Assembly (NCBI GenBank): GCA_013376995.1
Contig: JACAAZ010000004.1
Span: 1-64,000 of the forward strand
Source: Bacteroidota bacterium
Lineage (GTDB): Bacteria > Bacteroidota > Bacteroidia > Bacteroidales > UBA4417
DNA: 64,000 nt
Direction of reading: 5' to 3'
The notes under the pieces: model-generated
What the model was told of the DNA's origin: nothing
Databases searched by the model: none
Seen by the model: the letters and a program-made list of their open reading frames with translations, nothing else
Part shown: in pieces, positions 7,323-15,496 of the stretch
Numbering within the stretch: position 1 is the stretch's first letter
How the letters are laid out: every line of letters starts with the position of its first letter
Position numbers and translations under genes: made by a program

Positions 7323-9278
7323 TTATCTCGAAATAATAAATTTCCGGCGGACACATTTTTGATCAAAGCAAACCTGTAAGAGGTAAGTTCCGGGTATCAT
7401 CCTGTTCACATTAAGTACCAGGCGTTGTTGCTGGTTTTCTTCGATTATTGCCTTCTGTTCCTTTCCTGAGAGGTCAAAAATCTTTACATTCTTCAGTTTG
7501 CCGAGGTTATGTTCCACGGTAAGGATATCATTTGCAGGATTTGGCTGTAAACGGAGGTGCTTGCCCTCTGGCAGGTCATTTTCCCCCAAAATAATCTGGT
7601 TGTGAGCGGATATAAGCCAATAGTCCGGGTCAAATTTCACTGAGTCGACCTTGAACCCGGTATTGATATGAAATTCCTGCCCAGAGAAGGTATTTTGCAG
7701 AACAACCAGGGTATCCTTGTTTTCGCCTTTCAATACAACTGGTAATGGCATGCCAAAGAAACTTACGGAAGGATCAGACTGTGTTTGGCTTACCGTCAGC
7801 ACAATATCAGCAGGATCGTCAGGAGCACATCGTATTGTGTAACTCGGATATCCTTCTTTATAAATCCAGTTATTGAAGTATTCCTCAAGATTTAGTCCTG
7901 ATGATGCTTCCATATGTGCTTTGAAATCAGCTGTTAAGGCATATCCGTAGCTAAGTGCGGGATCGTGAAGGTAATTTCGGAGCCCGGCAAAAAATGCTGA
8001 GTCACCCATCATCCAGCGTAACTGGTTAAGAACCATAGCACCTTTGCTGTAAGAGAGCCTTGAATCAAAAATCCGGTTGACGTTTGTAGTATCATCACAG
8101 TAAACTGATCCGCCCGGGGCATAGGTAATGTAGGAAACATTCTGATATTTCCAGATCGGCCAGAAGTGATCGGGAGATATGAATTCATACATCAGTCCTG
8201 CACAATAGGTTGCAAATCCTTCATTCAGCCATATGTCATGCCATGATCCGCAAGTCACTTTGTCGCCAAACCATTGGTGCGCCAGCTCATGGGAAAGGAT
8301 CTCGATGTGAAAGGAACTGTCGCCAATGAAGGTCATGGTTTGATGCTCCATTCCTCCGCCCCATCCGAATTCACAATGGCCATACTTTTCAAGTGCGAAA
8401 GGGTAGTTGCCAAACAGAAAGGAGAAATGGCCTATGATGGGTTCCAGTTGTATGATAGGAGGGATGTTCCTGGCTGAATCTTCCGGGTAGAGGTAATTCC
8501 TTACTGGAAATGTATTCCCCGGCCCACCTATGAAATCTTTGCTATAGACGATATAGTTAGTTACTGCAATGGCAATCAGGTAACTGGCAATGGGATACTT
8601 GTGCTTCCAGTGACTTACTGTAAGGTTTGGCCCGTAAGCTTCCTCTCCCTGGAATACCCCGTTAGAAGCAACCTTGTTTCCGTTCGGCGCTGCAACAAAA
8701 ACATCGATAGAATCGATCTTGTCTTCCAGGTCATTCTTTGAAGGCCACCAGTCGCTGGCTCCGTATGGTTCGGAGAGCGTCCAGAGAACCGGGACACTCC
8801 CGTGTTTTCCATTACTGAAAGATCCAAATCCATTGTCCTGCGGAGGATTTCCATGGTAATAAACTGTGATGGAATCCAGGCTTCCCTGCGGGATAATTTC
8901 TCCAAGCCCGATAGTAATCAGGTTCCCGGTATGGATAACCCCTACCTTGAAATTGTGGTGGTAAGCTGAATCAGCCGACAACACTGAAGCCAGTTCAAAT
9001 TGTATGGAACTCATATCAGGAGCCGTTGAAACAAAGTAAGAAGTCACAGATCCACGGATGGAGGGTTGTGCCGGATCGACCAGCCATCGGAAACGATGGT
9101 ATTTCAGGTCGTAATTATTGACCAGGTTAGTAGTATGGCTGGCTTTGAGCAATGATGCATTCTGCTTCTCTGAAGCACAAACTTTTCCAAGAGTATTTGG
9201 AAGTGCCGGACCCTGCGAAAATCCATGAGTTGCGGAAAGCAGTATTGCCAATATGAGGAGGGTAAAGCAAATTTTCAT
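7323..9278 (-). CDS. Secreted M1-family metallopeptidase with T9SS sorting domain
   Basis: The 651-residue protein starts with a signal peptide (to about residue 21) and contains an M1 aminopeptidase core. The GGGME exopeptidase motif is at about 307-311, the zinc site HELAH at 330-334 and the third zinc ligand E353 in WLNEGF. The last roughly 80 residues form a type A T9SS C-terminal domain: LQPNPANDILTVE, then KIFDLSG and an ending rich in basic residues (CVRRKFIISR). The enzyme is therefore predicted to cross the outer membrane by T9SS and act as a surface or released aminopeptidase, probably in peptide scavenging. No partner genes are adjacent. Confidence 0.93.
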   Translation of the reverse strand: MKICFTLLILAILLSATHGFSQGPALPNTLGKVCASEKQNASLLKASHTTNLVNNYDLKYHRFRWLVDPAQPSIRGSVTSYFVSTAPDMSSIQFELASVLSADSAYHHNFKVGVIHTGNLITIGLGEIIPQGSLDSITVYYHGNPPQDNGFGSFSNGKHGSVPVLWTLSEPYGASDWWPSKNDLEDKIDSIDVFVAAPNGNKVASNGVFQGEEAYGPNLTVSHWKHKYPIASYLIAIAVTNYIVYSKDFIGGPGNTFPVRNYLYPEDSARNIPPIIQLEPIIGHFSFLFGNYPFALEKYGHCEFGWGGGMEHQTMTFIGDSSFHIEILSHELAHQWFGDKVTCGSWHDIWLNEGFATYCAGLMYEFISPDHFWPIWKYQNVSYITYAPGGSVYCDDTTNVNRIFDSRLSYSKGAMVLNQLRWMMGDSAFFAGLRNYLHDPALSYGYALTADFKAHMEASSGLNLEEYFNNWIYKEGYPSYTIRCAPDDPADIVLTVSQTQSDPSVSFFGMPLPVVLKGENKDTLVVLQNTFSGQEFHINTGFKVDSVKFDPDYWLISAHNQIILGENDLPEGKHLRLQPNPANDILTVEHNLGKLKNVKIFDLSGKEQKAIIEENQQQRLVLNVNRMIPGTYLLQVCFDQKCVRRKFIISR

Positions 9279-9440
9279 TTCGGTAGTTTTAGAAGGTAAA
9301 ATTACTCACGAATTCTGATTGCTTGACAGATCAAGTATAGAATTGTTTATTCATGAGACTCAAATTTATGAATGCTATGAAATATCCCGCACTTGCGGAA
9401 TGTTAGTAGGACAATACCGTCTCATCTATGATGAGAACGA

Positions 9441-9504
9441 AGGTATGATACCCCGGGGCTTGTCCCGGAATAAGGGTCCAGGGCTTGCCCTGAGGTTCAT
9501 ACCT
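9441..9504. other. Structured intergenic element with nested inverted repeats
   Basis: AGGTATGA (9441-9448) pairs with TCATACCT (9497-9504), and the stem continues as ACC/GGT (9450-9452 with 9494-9496) around a one-base bulge. Inside are two hairpins, CCGGG...CCCGG near 9453-9468 and AGGGC-TT-GCCCT near 9480-9491. The 64-nt whole could form a three-way junction. It lies in a 340-bp gap upstream of both flanking genes. It could be a REP-like mobile repeat or a small structured RNA. Confidence 0.5.
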
Positions 9505-9569
9505 GTAATTCATTCACGCTGGATTCAATGCCGGGAACGAATTGGATTTTTTTGTAAAATGCCATTGCA

Positions 9570-9599
9570 TTGAGTTGTTGAGCAATTAAAGTACCTTTG
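9570..9599 (+). promoter_or_regulatory. Promoter of the zinc-ribbon gene
   Basis: TTG (9570-9572), a 19-nt spacer and TACCTTTG (9592-9599) form a near-ideal Bacteroidota promoter, 19 bp before the ATG at 9619. Confidence 0.75.
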
Positions 9600-9618
9600 T
9601 TTAATTAATAAACTTGCA

Positions 9619-9891
9619 ATGGAAAAATCCAATAAATTCTGTCAATCCTGTGGAATGCCGCTGAAAAAGGATGAAAAGGGTGGAGGGACAAATGCTGATG
9701 GGAGTATAAGCCTTATGTATTGTTCGCGTTGCTATGAAAGGGGAGAATTTACCCGGCCAGACCTGTCAGCCAAAGGAATGCAGGTACTGGTAAGAGGTAA
9801 AATGAAAGAAATGGGATTTCCGGGAATCATGGCCTGGTTCTTCACTGCGAATATTCCCAGGTTGGAAAGATGGAAAAATGCTTCCAGGTAG
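9619..9891 (+). CDS. Small zinc-ribbon domain protein
   Basis: The 90-residue protein has two CxxC knuckles, C8/C11 (FCQSCGMPL) and C35/C38 (YCSRCYERG), the pattern of the putative zinc-ribbon family PF12674. The rest is basic and helical with a MGFPGIMAWF segment. The family function is unknown; members are widespread in Bacteroidota and Firmicutes. It has its own strong promoter and is separated from the NAD synthetase-like gene by 144 bp containing another promoter, so it is probably monocistronic. Confidence 0.85.
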   Translation: MEKSNKFCQSCGMPLKKDEKGGGTNADGSISLMYCSRCYERGEFTRPDLSAKGMQVLVRGKMKEMGFPGIMAWFFTANIPRLERWKNASR

Positions 9892-9935
9892 TTTATAAGT
9901 GTTTTTCTTATTCTTGATGCTTCTGCCGGCTAGAA

Positions 9936-9966
9936 TTGGGTAAGTTCTGAATTATCAATACTTTTG
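9936..9966 (+). promoter_or_regulatory. Promoter of the NAD synthetase-like gene
   Basis: TTG (9936-9938), a 20-nt spacer and TACTTTTG (9959-9966) match the Bacteroidota consensus, 69 bp upstream of the ATG at 10036. Confidence 0.7.
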
Positions 9967-10035
9967 TGGGAATTAACTGGTTTTTCAATTTCATTTTCGT
10001 AAATTGAAAGAATATTTCATGTCCGACTACAATTA

Positions 10036-11031
10036 ATGGAGAACAAAGTGAAGAAGAAGTTTTCAAAAGATATCCTGGTTATAGAAGACCTGGAATCAGT
10101 GATCAATAAGCTGGTCCATAAGATGAAACAGGATATTACCATACATATGAAGCGTCAGGGTGCTGTTTTGGGGATTAGCGGGGGAGTTGACTCATCTGTT
10201 ACACTAGCTTTGGCAGTAAAAGCCCTTGGGCCGGAACGTGTTCTTGGCTTGATGATGCCTGAAAAGGAATCCAATTCTGATAGCCTCAGGCTGGGAAAAG
10301 AACTTGCAGCCCAGTTTGGTATTCAATCACTTGTTGAAACTGTTTCCGGCAGCTTGGAAGGATTCGGGAGTTACCAGCGCCGGGATGAAGCCATCAAGCG
10401 GGTTTTTCCTTTTTTTGACCCTGTAACATACAAGTCTAAGATTGGCATAAACCAATCCGGGCTTAATTCGAGCCTGCCTCCTGTTTTTTACCTTACAATC
10501 GTAGCACCCGATGGAACTGAATCCAGGAAAATGATCCCGGTGAGAGAATACCTCCAGATCGTGGCTGCTTCCAATTTTAAGCAGAGGAGCAGGATGTGTA
10601 TGTTATACTACCATGCTGAAGTCAATAATTATGCAGTAATCGGAACAGCCAATAAGCATGAAATTGAACAGGGCTTTTTTGTAAAGCATGGCGATGGAGG
10701 AGTTGATTCCCTGCCTATCGGCAATCTTTATAAAACCCAGGTTTACCAATTTGCTGAATACCTGGGAATACCACGCGAAATCATTGAACGTACACCTACA
10801 TCTGATACCTATTCCGCTGAGCAAACGCAGGAAGAGTTCTTTTTCCAGTTGCCATTTTACGAAATGGACCTTGCATGGTATGGCTTCGAACATGACTATG
10901 ATGCAGCCGAGGTTGCCGAAGTTATGGGAAAGACTGAATTAGAAATAAAATACATCTTTCATAATTTCAAGCGTAAACAAAGAACCACTGAATACCTGCG
11001 GATGGCGCCAATAAGGTATGAGGAGATATAA
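10036..11031 (+). CDS. nadE: Stand-alone NAD(+) synthetase-like (NadE) protein with an internal insertion
   Basis: The 331-residue protein has the ATP-pyrophosphatase loop GISGGVDSS (46-54). It also has the synthetase stretch GTANKHEIEQGFFVKHGDGG followed by NLYKTQVYQ, which in NadE handles deamido-NAD and adenylate. The N-terminal nitrilase (glutaminase) domain of glutamine-dependent enzymes is absent. The protein is about 55 residues longer than usual ammonia-dependent NadE. The extra sequence lies between about residues 115 and 190 (FFDPVTYKSKIG, then YLTIVAPDGTE). It heads a same-strand run of acyl ligase, ACP and AsnB. It may be the cell's NAD synthetase or a dedicated amide-forming paralogue of that cassette. 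Confidence 0.8.
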   Translation: MENKVKKKFSKDILVIEDLESVINKLVHKMKQDITIHMKRQGAVLGISGGVDSSVTLALAVKALGPERVLGLMMPEKESNSDSLRLGKELAAQFGIQSLVETVSGSLEGFGSYQRRDEAIKRVFPFFDPVTYKSKIGINQSGLNSSLPPVFYLTIVAPDGTESRKMIPVREYLQIVAASNFKQRSRMCMLYYHAEVNNYAVIGTANKHEIEQGFFVKHGDGGVDSLPIGNLYKTQVYQFAEYLGIPREIIERTPTSDTYSAEQTQEEFFFQLPFYEMDLAWYGFEHDYDAAEVAEVMGKTELEIKYIFHNFKRKQRTTEYLRMAPIRYEEI

Positions 11032-11052
11032 CAGGAGGTATAATTGACTATT

Positions 11053-11122
11053 GCAAGTAGCAAGTTTCAAATTTCAAATTTGCACTTTAATATTTGCAAT
11101 TTAACATTTGCGATTTGCCAAT
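11053..11122. repeat. Degenerate heptanucleotide array between nadE-like and acyl-ligase genes
   Basis: Ten 7-nt blocks in phase (for example GCAAGTA, GCAAGTT, TCAAATT, TGCAATT, TGCGATT) fill 70 bp, starting 22 bp after the stop of the NAD synthetase-like gene. The units are more diverged than in the other arrays but keep the period with no indels. Confidence 0.7.
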
Positions 11123-11183
11123 AGTACTTCACCGAAATCCCTGCGCCCCTAACATGAAATAGTTTAATCAACCTGGCCAGAAC

Positions 11184-12773
11184 ATGATCATCCCTGCCCC
11201 CCTTATTCCCCAGCGACTATTCGGTGAAGCCCTGCTTCGTTCAGCTGGGAAGAACCCCGGCAAAACGGCCATTATTGTTAAAGGGAATAAATACAGCTAT
11301 GCCGTTCTTGAACAGTCAGCAACCCGGTTGGCAGGTTGTTTGCAAAATACCGGCGTACAAAAGGGAGACAGGGTGGCCATTTATATGCACAACTCATTTC
11401 AGTGTGCAGTATCTATTTACGCTGCCAGCTTTGCCGGTGCTGTATTCCTGGTGGTTCATCCACAAACAAAGGCGCAAAAACTCCAGTTCATACTCAACGA
11501 TTGCAAGGCAGTTGTTCTGATAGGCGAAGCATTACACCAGGAAGAAATATCGGAAGCCATATCAGCAGCTGATTCTGTGCAGACACTAATCCTGACCGGA
11601 ACTGCCGCTGCCGGCCAGGTACAGGAACGAAACGTTATTAGTTTTGAAGAGGTCGTCGATAACCCACTCTTCTCATTATATCCAACTACGGTAATTCCCA
11701 ATGATCTGTCAGCTTTGATCTATACCTCTGGAAGCACAGGCTTTCCAAAAGGTGTGATGATGACGCACCAGGCTATGGTTTTTACTTCATGGAGCCTTAT
11801 TGAATACCTCAGGCTGACAGAAGAGGAACGGATCATGCTGATGCTTCCCATGTCATTTGATTACGGACTCTATCAATTAATCATGGCCATTACAGTAGGC
11901 GCAACACTGATCATTGAACAGTCATTTACTTTCCCTGCTTCCATATATAAATCAATTGAAACCAATAATCCTACTGTATTTCCTGGTGTGCCAACCATCT
12001 ATGCAATGATGATTGCCTCCGGCAAGGAACATGGATTGCAATTCCCCGGGGTCCAAAAAGTAACCAATACTGCAGCTGCATTGCCAGCTGATTTTATCCC
12101 TGAACTGAAGAAGATTTTTCCCAATGCGTTGATATTCTCTATGTATGGCCTCACAGAATGTAAGAGGGTTTGCTACCTGGAACCGGAATTGGTGGACCTG
12201 AAGCCAAATTCTGTGGGGAAAGCAATTCCAGGGACAGAAACTTTCCTCCTTACTCCTGATGGGAATCCTGTTAAGGCAGGTGAAAATGGGATTCTTCATA
12301 TTCGCGGGCCACATATTATGGCGGGATACTGGAACCGCCCTGATCTCACTTCAGAAATGATTAAGCCTGCCTATATACCAGGGGAAAGGATGCTGTGCTC
12401 GAATGACTGGTTCAGGATGGATGAAGAGGGTTTCCTGTATTTCCAGGGCAGAAATGATGATATTATCAAATCCAGGGGCGAGAAAGTAAGCCCTATTGAG
12501 ATTGAAAAAGTTATTTATAAATTGAATGGAATCAGGGAAGTGGCAGTATTCGGTATTCCGGATCCGATATTAGGTGAAGCCATAATTGCATGTGCAACAG
12601 TGCATGCAGGTGCGAATCTTATTGACAAGGACATTATGAAGGAATGCTCTAGACAACTGGAACTGTTTATGATCCCTCAAAAAGTTCTTATCCTTGAATC
12701 TATGCCGAAAAGTACAAATGGGAAAATTGATAAAAAGGAGCTTAAGAATTCATTTCTAAGCATTAAGGGGTGA
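11184..12773 (+). CDS. AMP-forming acyl-CoA/acyl-ACP synthetase (ANL superfamily ligase)
   Basis: The 529-residue enzyme adenylates a carboxylic acid and should transfer it to a thiol, either CoA or the phosphopantetheine of the ACP encoded next. Motif A3 is YTSGSTGFPKG (180-190), A5 is YGLTE (321-325), the hinge/A8 region is GRNDDIIKSRGEKVSP, and the adenylation lysine is K514 in NGKIDKK. No membrane segments are present. The acid cannot be read directly; the family includes fatty and aryl acid ligases and the exosortase-associated ligases. The gene follows the nadE-like gene by 152 bp holding a repeat array. The ACP downstream has its own promoter. Confidence 0.9.
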   Translation: MIIPAPLIPQRLFGEALLRSAGKNPGKTAIIVKGNKYSYAVLEQSATRLAGCLQNTGVQKGDRVAIYMHNSFQCAVSIYAASFAGAVFLVVHPQTKAQKLQFILNDCKAVVLIGEALHQEEISEAISAADSVQTLILTGTAAAGQVQERNVISFEEVVDNPLFSLYPTTVIPNDLSALIYTSGSTGFPKGVMMTHQAMVFTSWSLIEYLRLTEEERIMLMLPMSFDYGLYQLIMAITVGATLIIEQSFTFPASIYKSIETNNPTVFPGVPTIYAMMIASGKEHGLQFPGVQKVTNTAAALPADFIPELKKIFPNALIFSMYGLTECKRVCYLEPELVDLKPNSVGKAIPGTETFLLTPDGNPVKAGENGILHIRGPHIMAGYWNRPDLTSEMIKPAYIPGERMLCSNDWFRMDEEGFLYFQGRNDDIIKSRGEKVSPIEIEKVIYKLNGIREVAVFGIPDPILGEAIIACATVHAGANLIDKDIMKECSRQLELFMIPQKVLILESMPKSTNGKIDKKELKNSFLSIKG

Positions 12774-12881
12774 AATCCTTTAATACCTAGTATTACAAAC
12801 ATGCTGGAATTTTATTGGACTGTATTACCTATCGGGTCTAAAGCTATAAACTTTTCTAGTTAACAGATTTTTCCTGAACTC

Positions 12882-12912
12882 TTTGGCTGCTATCAGGCAA
12901 TTTGTATTTTTG
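12882..12912 (+). promoter_or_regulatory. Promoter of the ACP-asnB unit
   Basis: TTTG (12882-12885), a 19-nt spacer and TATTTTTG (12905-12912) form a strong Bacteroidota promoter. The predicted transcript has a leader of about 100 nt before the ACP start at 13017. Confidence 0.75.
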
Positions 12913-12929
12913 CAGTCAAATACTTACCC

Positions 12930-12990
12930 GCTAGGTAAATTATTAAGAAGTAAAGAGTTAAAAGGATTATACATTCGAATGCTAGGTAAA
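12930..12990 (+). promoter_or_regulatory. Duplicated GCTAGGTAAA in the ACP leader (possible operator or RNA element)
   Basis: GCTAGGTAAA occurs at 12930-12939 and again at 12981-12990, 51 bp apart, with a further CTAGGAT just after the second copy. An inverted TACCTAG sits upstream at 12784-12790, inside TAATAC-CTA-GTATTA. All lie between the ligase stop and the ACP start. The arrangement resembles paired regulator sites, but no regulator is assigned. Confidence 0.35.
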
Positions 12991-13016
12991 CTAGGATACT
13001 AACAAAACTTTAGGAT

Positions 13017-13283
13017 ATGGATTCCGTTATCATGGAAAATGCAACCGAAATAGATGTTATCATTAAGCAATTTGTTGTAGAAACTACCTATACACCCGCT
13101 GATAAACTCAATTGTGAAACACTGATTTTTGTACAGGGGATTTTTGATTCGATGGGTTTTATTTCCTTGATTAACTTCATAGAAGAACGCTTTGGGATTC
13201 GTGCTGATGATTCTGAACTATTGGAAGAAAACTTTGAATCCATAAATGCAATTTCAAATTTTGTCAGGCGTAAGCTTCAATAA
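13017..13283 (+). CDS. Acyl carrier protein-like protein
   Basis: The 88-residue acidic, helical protein has the phosphopantetheine attachment site at S45 in FDSMGF, followed by the usual helix ISLINFIEERFGI. It is divergent from housekeeping fatty-acid ACP, where the site reads DSLD, and resembles the stand-alone carriers of natural-product or exosortase-type cassettes. It lies 243 bp after the acyl ligase and 9 bp before asnB, with its own promoter. It probably carries the acyl group activated by the ligase. An alternative start at 13032 would remove five residues. Confidence 0.85.
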   Translation: MDSVIMENATEIDVIIKQFVVETTYTPADKLNCETLIFVQGIFDSMGFISLINFIEERFGIRADDSELLEENFESINAISNFVRRKLQ

Positions 13284-13292
13284 CCGGTCGCT

Positions 13293-15269
13293 ATGTGCGG
13301 AATAGCCGGTATCTTCAATTTTCCCGGGACCGATGCAAATTCGCTGGAGCATTCTATCCGGCAAATGCTTGCCATTACTCGTCACAGGGGGCCTGATGAA
13401 ACAGGTGTTTACCTTTCGGATCGCTTTGCCATGGGTAGCGTCAGGCTTAGCATCATCGATCTTTCCACAGGCCAGCAACCTATCTGTGATCAATCCGGTA
13501 ACTTCTGGATAGTATTCAATGGCGAGATATTCAATTATGTCGAACTAAGGGACGAATTGATCAGTAAGGGTATTGTCCTTCATACCCATAGTGATACTGA
13601 AGTGGTTGTTCAGATGTATGCACTCTACGGGCCTGCCTGCCTGTCAAGATTCAACGGACAGTTCGCCATCAGCATCTGGGATAAACAGAAGCGAGAATTA
13701 TTCATTGCCCGCGACAGGGTTGGTATCCGTCCGGTTTTCTATTGGAGGCGCGACGGGGGCTTTGCCTACTGTTCTGAGATCAAGGGGCTCTTTACCCTGC
13801 CCAATGTCGAAAGAGCGATCAGGCCCAAGAGCCTTGCACAGGCTTTCACTTTATGGACGACTCTTACCCCTAATACACCTTTTGAAGGCGTTCTGGAACT
13901 TCCGCCTGCTCATTACATGAAAGTGAATGAAAAGGGAGTGCGGATAGAACGGTATTGGAGCCTGGGTTTCCCTAACGAATCCAATATTGTGGCCAGGAAT
14001 TTATCAGATACCGTTGAAGAATTCCGGGAGCTATTCAGTGATGCAGTCAGGATAAGGCTAAGGGCCGATGTGCCTGTAGGCGCTTACCTGAGCGGCGGAC
14101 TCGATTCAAGCGTAACTACTGCATTTATTCACGAATTGGAACCAGGAATACTCAATACCTATTCTATCGGTTTCAAGGATTCCGAATTTGACGAAACTCC
14201 ATACCAGCAGGAAGCATCACGCTATTTTAACACAAATCATACTTCATACCTCTGCTCTTCAGAGGAAATAGCTGAGAATTTCCCCCAGACGGTATGGCAT
14301 GCGGAGTTCCCTTTACTCCGGACATCACCTACGCCTATGTACCTCCTGTCAAAAAAGGTACATGAAAGCAATATCAAGGTAGTGGTTACCGGTGAAGGTG
14401 CCGATGAATTCATGGGTGGATATAATATATTCAAGGAAGCCATGATCCGCCGGTTCTGGGCCAGGGAACCTCAATCTAAACTAAGACCTTTATTGCTTCA
14501 GCGCCTCTATCCATATCTTCAGTCGATGAAAGGCATGAACAGCCAGGCCCTGAAACTTTTCTTCGGCTACAGGCTTGCTGATACGAATGATCCATTATAT
14601 TCCCACCTGCTTCGCTGGCACAATACATCAAGAATTACCTCTTTCTTTTCAGGTGACCTGAAGTCATCAGTTCAGGATTACAATCCTGTACAGGATGTTT
14701 ATCAAATGCTTCCGGAAGGTTTCGAAGAATGGAGCGGCTTATCAAAGTCGCAGTTCCTTGAAATATCCATTTTCATGTCGTCCTACCTGCTTTCATCCCA
14801 GGGCGATCGCATGGCTATGGGAAATTCTGTTGAGGGAAGATATCCCTTCCTGGATTACCGGGTAATGGAATTCTGCAATGCTTTGCCTGACAAGCTCAAG
14901 ATCAACGGCTTGGATGAAAAGTACCTGCTAAAGAAAATGATTGCCGGCAAAATCCCGGATTCCATCCTGAACCGGCCAAAACAAGCCTATAGGGCACCTA
15001 TCGCCAGGAGTTTCTTTGGTGCCGGATCACCTGACTACGTTGCAGAAATCCTCTCCGAAGCTTCCATTCATGCTACCGGTCTTTTTGACCCGGGCAGGGT
15101 GGAACAGCTGGTTGGAAAAATGCGTGAAGGAAAGAATATTTCCGAAGTCGACCAGATGGCAATTGCAGGAATCCTGTCGACGCAGCTGCTGCATGAACAA
15201 TTCATCAAAAAACCCGTTATCCCTGATTCAGACGAAATATTAAACTGCAGGGTAGTCCGTGAAAATTAA
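13293..15269 (+). CDS. asnB: Glutamine-hydrolysing asparagine synthase-type amidotransferase
   Basis: The 658-residue protein has an N-terminal class II glutaminase domain with nucleophile Cys2 (MCGIAG) and RHRGPDE. This is followed by a synthetase domain with the ATP loop SGGLDSS at 267-273 and the motif GDRMAMGNSVEGRYPFLD. It releases ammonia from glutamine and transfers it to an adenylated carboxylate. It could make asparagine, but the ACP 9 bp upstream and the acyl ligase point to amidation of another carboxyl group, as in exosortase-associated or lasso/antibiotic AsnB paralogues. The catalytic residues are intact. The gene symbol marks family membership, not a proven asparagine product. 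Confidence 0.88.
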   Translation: MCGIAGIFNFPGTDANSLEHSIRQMLAITRHRGPDETGVYLSDRFAMGSVRLSIIDLSTGQQPICDQSGNFWIVFNGEIFNYVELRDELISKGIVLHTHSDTEVVVQMYALYGPACLSRFNGQFAISIWDKQKRELFIARDRVGIRPVFYWRRDGGFAYCSEIKGLFTLPNVERAIRPKSLAQAFTLWTTLTPNTPFEGVLELPPAHYMKVNEKGVRIERYWSLGFPNESNIVARNLSDTVEEFRELFSDAVRIRLRADVPVGAYLSGGLDSSVTTAFIHELEPGILNTYSIGFKDSEFDETPYQQEASRYFNTNHTSYLCSSEEIAENFPQTVWHAEFPLLRTSPTPMYLLSKKVHESNIKVVVTGEGADEFMGGYNIFKEAMIRRFWAREPQSKLRPLLLQRLYPYLQSMKGMNSQALKLFFGYRLADTNDPLYSHLLRWHNTSRITSFFSGDLKSSVQDYNPVQDVYQMLPEGFEEWSGLSKSQFLEISIFMSSYLLSSQGDRMAMGNSVEGRYPFLDYRVMEFCNALPDKLKINGLDEKYLLKKMIAGKIPDSILNRPKQAYRAPIARSFFGAGSPDYVAEILSEASIHATGLFDPGRVEQLVGKMREGKNISEVDQMAIAGILSTQLLHEQFIKKPVIPDSDEILNCRVVREN

Positions 15270-15496
15270 TGAATCCTGGAATTCACTTTCACTGAAATCT
15301 CCGGGGCCGGATTTTCATTTCCTTTTGTTAAATTCTATTATTATTAAAGGTTTCATGGCTGGCCGGACAATCTACTATTAGGCTATTCAGAGTATTCACC
15401 ATTCAATTGTTAGGGCTTCATCTGTGTATTAAGGCGCTCATTTTTCAGCAGGTCAAGAGAAAAATTGCCATCTTTGCAGCCGGAAACAACTGCTGA

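Noticed and set aside
9319-9573. 84-residue frame in the gap before the zinc-ribbon gene
   Set aside because: It runs through the structured repeat element and the next promoter; its translation is not protein-like.
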